Below, one piece after another: positions 59,061-64,000 of a DNA stretch of 64,000 bases. Location: positions 310,001 through 374,000 of the forward strand of contig JABYQR010000001.1 of NCBI GenBank assembly GCA_022592445.1, read 5' to 3'. The stretch's first letter is position 1. Every line of letters begins with the position of its first letter. Origin of the DNA: Cytidiella melzeri. Lineage: Eukaryota; Basidiomycota; Agaricomycetes; Polyporales; Irpicaceae. The notes below the pieces were generated by a model. That model did no database searches. It saw nothing but the letters and a program-made list of their open reading frames with translations, and had not been told where the DNA came from. A program made the translations under genes and the position numbers.

Positions 59061-59927
59061 ATGACTGAGGGCGACAAAGGTGCAAGTAATAGTACGTGAG
59101 CTCAGACTGATTGTCCTCACGCGTCGAAGATTGCAATTGATCATCGGCACAGACGAACGACTGATCGCTGCTGCTCGTCAGGATAACGAGGAAATGCTGC
59201 TAGAGGTGTTCGAGCAAGGAAATTACGACATTAATTTTCAGGATGGGTGAGTCTGAATGATAGTGCTGTGGGTTTGCGGTGACCGTCTGACATTGCTATC
59301 ATAGACTAGGTAACACTGGTACGCGTAAAATCTTGCCAAAGCAAGAGGAACCATTTTAATCATACGATGCTCGGCATTCTCAGCCCTCCACTACGCGTGA
59401 GTAGGTATTGCTGCGCCCTTCCACAATTCGCGTGTGATTTAATCTGCTTTTGATGCTGTTGTAGAGCTTCCCTAGGCAATACAGACGTCCTCGAGCATAT
59501 CCTCTCACAAGACAATTGCGACGTCGATCCGATTAATCGACTTGAAGGGGCTACACCTTTACATCTCGCATTGAAACTTGAAGACGAAGAGCTGAGACGT
59601 TATGTTGTGGAGAGCTTGTTGGATGCTGGTGCAGACACAACGTATGGCCGCTCCTTTCACTCATCCAGGCCGTGACTGACACTTACTCCTCTAAGAATCA
59701 AAGACAAAGAAGGGGACAGTGCTCTCGACCTCGTCCCAGCGAGCGATACGGCTATTCAGGCTTTGATCAGGAGATCGCGAGCACAGGCCAGCTTCTCGGC
59801 GGACGACGTAGCTAGCGGTGAGTATGCGGTGGCCATTACACCTTAATGCCAATGCCTGACATATCTCTCGGACGTAGATGACGACGATGGCGAGCCAGGC
59901 TCTGGTTCTGGCTCAGAAGAGGAATAG
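59061..59927 (+). CDS. Small ankyrin-repeat protein (Yar1-like)
   Basis: About 165 residues over several small exons. The start is MTEGDKGASN. Then NERLIAAARQDNEEMLLEVF, NYDINFQDGLGNTALHYAAS (spanning a 14 nt micro-exon near 59306), LGNTDVLEHILSQDNCDVD, EGATPLHLALKLEDEELRRY and LLDAGADTTIKDKEGDSALD give about three ankyrin repeats. The acidic tail is DDDGEPGSGSGSEEE. Size, repeat number and acidic end resemble yeast Yar1, which chaperones ribosomal protein uS3. That match is an inference, as other short ankyrin proteins look alike. Convergent with the histidyl-tRNA synthetase gene. Confidence 0.72.
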
Positions 59928-60049
59928 TAACGCAGTGAATTGAAGCTCTGTAGTATATAAATATGGGAGTCGTGAATCTATGCGATTCTCAGAATTCTAC
60001 CACTATGTGCATTATATGTAAACCGCACGCCTCACACACAAACAATGAT

Positions 60050-62284
60050 CTAAATCAACTTCCCAGTCGACCATCCCTGGTAAACCGGACTGCTCTTGAT
60101 CCATTCGATGAGCTCCGACCTCTTCACTTTCGTGCCTTGATCTGCAGATTGCACCTTGGTCTTCTCCCCATTGACAAACTCCCACTTCTGCTCTTTGACG
60201 GTGACCAAGCCCTCCTTAAGCTCATCGCCTCCAAGAATGATGGCGAACGGAGCCTCATCTTTCTCGCCTGCTGCGAACTGAGCGGGAAGTTTAGGTTTGT
60301 TTTTGAAGAGGAAGTCGGTCTGAGGGATATACAGTGAGGAGGTGAGAAGTGACTCATAATGCAAATATCAACATACTTTGATTCCAGCTGCCCGCAGCTC
60401 CTGTACAAGCGACACTCGCTCCGTCAACAGCCCATCGCCTGCCGCCATAACATACGCCATCGTGTCCTTGCTCCTCATACCTCTCTCAACCCACTTCGGC
60501 CACACGATTGCAAACACTCTGTCCAACCCAAAACTCACGCCAACACATGGTAGATTCGGGGCCTTCTTTCCCTCCCCCGCAGCAGCGGCCGTAAACATGC
60601 CGACAAGGTTGTCATATCTCCCACCAGCAGCGATTGAGCCGACGCCAACAGTAGACTCGTCAATCTCCTCTTCCTCGCCGTCTTCTGCGGCTTTCTTGGC
60701 CTTCTTTTTCTTCTCATCTTTTGGATGGGCCAGAGAAGGAACAGCGCTGGACGTGGACGGTTGTGATGAGGATGAAGCGAAAGCGTTAGCAGTGTTGAAG
60801 CCTGGAGGCGCAGAGGCTTCTACGATGGCTTCGTAAATGATGCCAGTGTAGTAGTCGAGTCCACGCGCTAGCGACATGTCGAAGGAGATCTATAACAATA
60901 GGATATAAGGACTTGCGCTCAGGTCAGGGCATACGACGCAACTCACTTTGTCAATGACCTTGTATGCCGTTAAATACGTGAACAAGATGCTCATCTCTTC
61001 AATACCCAGTTTAGCACTAGCATTCGCCATGAGAGCCTTGTCTTCACGAAGCTGTTCTAACAGTGACGGTCCACCTTGTCCGAAGAGTTTGATACTGTTC
61101 ATATGGCTACCAGACAGAACGTACCTTTGTGCTTCACGTACTCTCCAATTTTGTCAGCAACGACTGGATCCAGCCCCTTCTCGGCGGTCATCTCCTTTTT
61201 CACCTCTTCCCAAGGAAGCTATGGAGGAGCGAATGTCAGTGCTAAATTCACGTAGTCATGCTAAATGAAACTCACTTTGTCAAGCTTGTCAACGGCAGAC
61301 GAAATAGTCCTAATCTTGTCTGCTGGTACGCCACATACTTCGAAGATACCGTCAAGGATCTTCCGGTGATTAAGCTTTACCGTAAACTCGCCGACCTCGA
61401 GTTTGGCGAGGACAGAGCAGACCAGGCTAATCAGCTCAGCATCTGGGATCATAGAATCCCATTGTCCAGTAATATCGAAATCCTGTACGTAGATGTTGAC
61501 TCAGCTCTGCCAAAGCAGAGATACAGTAGCATGCATACGTACTGCTTGTGTGAACTCTCGCATGCGACCCTTCGACATGACAGGGTTATCTCTCCGGTAG
61601 ACCTTCCCCACCTGCCAAATCTTTGCTTGTGCGTTGATAGCACCGTTCATGGCGAGGGACCTCGCCAGTGGAACGGTGTGGTCATACCGCAGGGCAAGCT
61701 CCTCTCCACCTTGGTCTTTCAGGTCGAAGATCAACTTGGCATCCTCGCCGTACTTTCCGGCCAGGATCTCTTTTCTCTCGAATACGGGTGTGTCAAGACA
61801 GCTTCCGCCGTAGGTCGTAAAGCAATCCTTGACGATCCGCTCTATGTGTTCTCTGCAGTGCATCTCTGCCGGACCATAGTCTCGTGTGCCCTAGGAACAT
61901 GGACAGTAAAAAAGGAGTCCTGGTAAGCTTAAGCATATAGCCACACATTCAAGACGCGAAACTGACCTTGGCTGTCTTCAACAACATCCTCTCCTTCTTC
62001 TTACCGCCATCTTTCGCGCCACCTGTAAGCTGTCCCAATGCCCTCTTCAGGTCTCCGAGCTTCTTCTTCACCTCGTCCAAAGCAGACGCATCTGCTTGTT
62101 GTTTCCGAAGGTCGTTGAGCAGCGCACTCTGCTGCGCGATCTCCTGGTTGAGTTCCTCTGCGGTCGTGGACATTCCGCCCTTGTGCCGTTCGTATAGTGG
62201 TAGGCTGGAGTGAAACTTGGCTGGAGGTAGAGAGACTACCAATCGATGAGCGCGAAACACAGGTCGAGTCACCTGTATCAGCAT
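60050..62284 (-). CDS. HTS1: Histidyl-tRNA synthetase, dual cytosolic/mitochondrial start
   Basis: Class II synthetase charging tRNA-His. Two in-frame starts are seen. ATG 62284 gives [20 protein letters not shown] plus AKFHSSLPL, an Arg-rich presequence. ATG 62173 gives [20 protein letters not shown], the start of a WHEP-like helical pair ([17 protein letters not shown]). Catalytic parts: [17 protein letters not shown], motif 2 [19 protein letters not shown], His[12 protein letters not shown], His[14 protein letters not shown], motif 3 [12 protein letters not shown]. The C-terminal anticodon domain ends QGWSTGKLI. Between HisA and HisB is a long Ser- then Lys/Glu-rich insert (about 60635-60800), longer than in yeast. 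One gene serving both compartments, as in yeast HTS1, is the simplest reading. Confidence 0.92.
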
Positions 62285-62548
62285 AAATCTAGGAATTACC
62301 ACTGTTTCACGCTGCACCCAAAATTATGGCCCATGACGGAACACCTCTCACTCGGCACATCTTATCGGTTTACGCCGATCAGATCTTTCCCAGTCTCCAA
62401 GACAGAAATGCACGGTATAATTCTAGACAAGCATGGTTACAAAACGGTGCGCGACACTGTGTACGAAAATGTGTGGTAGAATATACATTGTTGTATTCGT
62501 TAGTTCATAATATCGTCAAAAACCATGTATCTGTCAACGGAACCAAAT

Positions 62549-64000
62549 TCACTGCTTCTTACCACCTGCCATCTTGTCCACAGACGCAGCTCGCCTCCAC
62601 TGACCAGTGGTGTCCTTCTTCCTCACAGTGAAGCACGCGATGCCAAGATAGTTCGTGATGTCGTTGATGACGAGCGTGCAGAAGCGGGCGTAAGAAAGGA
62701 GGGAGAAAACAAGAGTCAAAACAACAATAACACCGGTGTTGTGCAGGTTATGCTGAATCAAGGGAGGCCTGCAAGCACGAGACGTTAAGACTGTAACCAA
62801 TGGAAGGTTCAGAATGTGACATACTTGTTGAACAGCAGAGGCATATTAGCGTCCATGGCGCCCACAATGCTCCACAAGAAGAGCGCATCGAATAGTGGGA
62901 AGGGCTGTTTCGTGACGTGCGCCAAGATCATTCGTCCTACTTGATGCGCGGCTTGCAAACCCCACGCGCAAAGGAAGGGAACAAACAACGCTGAATCGAT
63001 AATTCTCGAATGAGTGTACGTTGGCGCGCTGAGCCACAAGAGTTGGAGACTCAATGTGACAGGCAAGGGAATCAAGTGGAGAAGCGGTCGCCAGGGGCTC
63101 TCCTTACTCGACAACTTCGCCTTGAAGACGTTGATGTAGCTATGCGTTGATTGTGAGGGAAGACTGTCTTGAGAGCATGTCATTGAATGCATACCTCGTA
63201 ACGATGTTGAATATGAGAAAGATTGCGCCGTAGGACATGAAAACTATGTTCAAGCCAACATTGGGAATAACGTGGGTTATTGAGGGGACGTTGTCAAGGC
63301 TGAGGAGCGTCAAGAAGGGTTCGTCCCAGACAACCGGGCCTGGATGATTTGGTTGTGAATATACTGGCATTGAATGCGCAGTCAATGACCGTGACATACC
63401 GTAGATACCGGTTATGGTGAATATTCCAACAATTAAGATGATACCCTCTACAGGTCCAGAGAGTACTCCGAGATATAGTTGCCCTGCGGCCCGGACTGAG
63501 TTTCGCTAGTCTGAATTCCTTGAAGAAGTCCTACCTGTATGATACTCCTCCCATGTCGTCAGATAGAAGTTTGAAAGTGCCAATACTTGCGAGAATACGG
63601 TCCACCACGATCTGCCCAAATTCATAGCGTAGCAAGTCAGTATCGCCTCCAGCTGTCGACCAACGATGAGTAATCCGACCCTCGACTCATAGGAAGCTGT
63701 ACGTACAGTTGTGTTGATGGCATCGCATCCTGTAAAGTGAGCTTAGAATTGATACCAAACAGCGAGTTCTGCAGACACACCATGGTCAAACATTTCTCCC
63801 AACGGACCTGCCATGCCCGTACGCCGTGCTTGTTTGCTATGCATCACTGAGCATCGTAGTATTTTAGTTGAACTCTATAAGACATACCCATCTATTGCGT
63901 CAAAGCTTTGATAGATAAACAAGCCAGCCGCCCACCTGAACAATACCGACCTTTCAGCCGATGTAAAGGTATAGAACTTGACTAAACTCACGTAAAGTAT
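62549..64000 (-). CDS. Choline/ethanolamine phosphotransferase (CDP-alcohol type), 5' end outside window
   Basis: Last step of the Kennedy pathway: CDP-choline or CDP-ethanolamine plus diacylglycerol gives the phospholipid, in ER/Golgi membranes. The minus strand shows the active site near 63720-63910. FDAIDG leads to KQARRTGMAGPLGEMFDHG and then CDAINTT, matching D-G-x2-A-R-x8-G-x3-D-x3-D across two introns. Hydrophobic helices follow (NVGLNIVFMSYGAIFLIFNI, LIPLPVTLSLQLLWLS, VIVVLTLVFSLLSYARFC). The C-terminus is basic (DKMAGGKKQ), with a TGA at 62549. The start and first exons lie beyond position 64000. Whether it prefers choline or ethanolamine cannot be told by eye. Confidence 0.85.

Overview
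This window is nuclear DNA of a filamentous basidiomycete, almost certainly an Agaricomycete. Genes carry many 50-70 nt GT-AG introns and some micro-exons. Several protein families are ones I know only or mainly from mushroom-forming fungi: DUF6535, DUF6533, the short MARVEL proteins, divergent F-box proteins and the fungal MULE transposase. I would lean towards a wood-rotting order but cannot name a species.

Layout, left to right. 0.4-2.4 kb: a Mutator-like (MULE) transposase gene missing its middle (-). 3.0-5.3 kb: an F-box/WD40 substrate receptor (+). 6.5-12.4 kb: two tandem acyl-CoA ligase paralogues (+), both ending in peroxisomal PTS1 tripeptides. 12.5-15.2 kb: Mediator MED7 (+), a GNAT acetyltransferase (-) and a BCL7-like chromatin protein (+). 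15.5-15.7 kb: a 31-residue cysteine peptide (-), then about 3 kb with no assignable gene. 18.8-27.7 kb: mitoribosomal mS23 (+), proteasome lid RPN5 (-), an F-box protein (-) and replication factor SLD2 (-). 28.4-31.6 kb: a PAL1-like low-complexity protein (+).

31.2-42.5 kb is the accessory heart of the window. A block of about 5-6 kb (3' end of the PAL1-like gene, a DUF6535 membrane protein, an inverted MARVEL gene) is present twice in direct orientation. The two copies have decayed in complementary ways: the left keeps PAL1 but has a dead MARVEL, while the right keeps MARVEL but has only a PAL1 stub. Both DUF6535 genes are open. 42.9-46.1 kb holds two tandem paralogues (-), each with two CCCH zinc fingers, each finger followed by a segment resembling a double-stranded-RNA-binding fold, plus PPxY motifs. 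I recognise no described family with this layout.

The right part is mostly housekeeping: an RS-rich nuclear protein (+), importin-9/KAP114 (-), a broken DUF6533 seven-helix gene (+), a TRA2-type splicing factor (-), COX6 (+), a small ankyrin protein (+), histidyl-tRNA synthetase with two possible starts for mitochondrial and cytosolic forms (-), and the 3' part of a choline/ethanolamine phosphotransferase (-) running off the window. Exon boundaries were read by eye from GT/AG sites and frame and agree with total reading-frame arithmetic where exact joins are given. Family names come from motif recognition, not searches.
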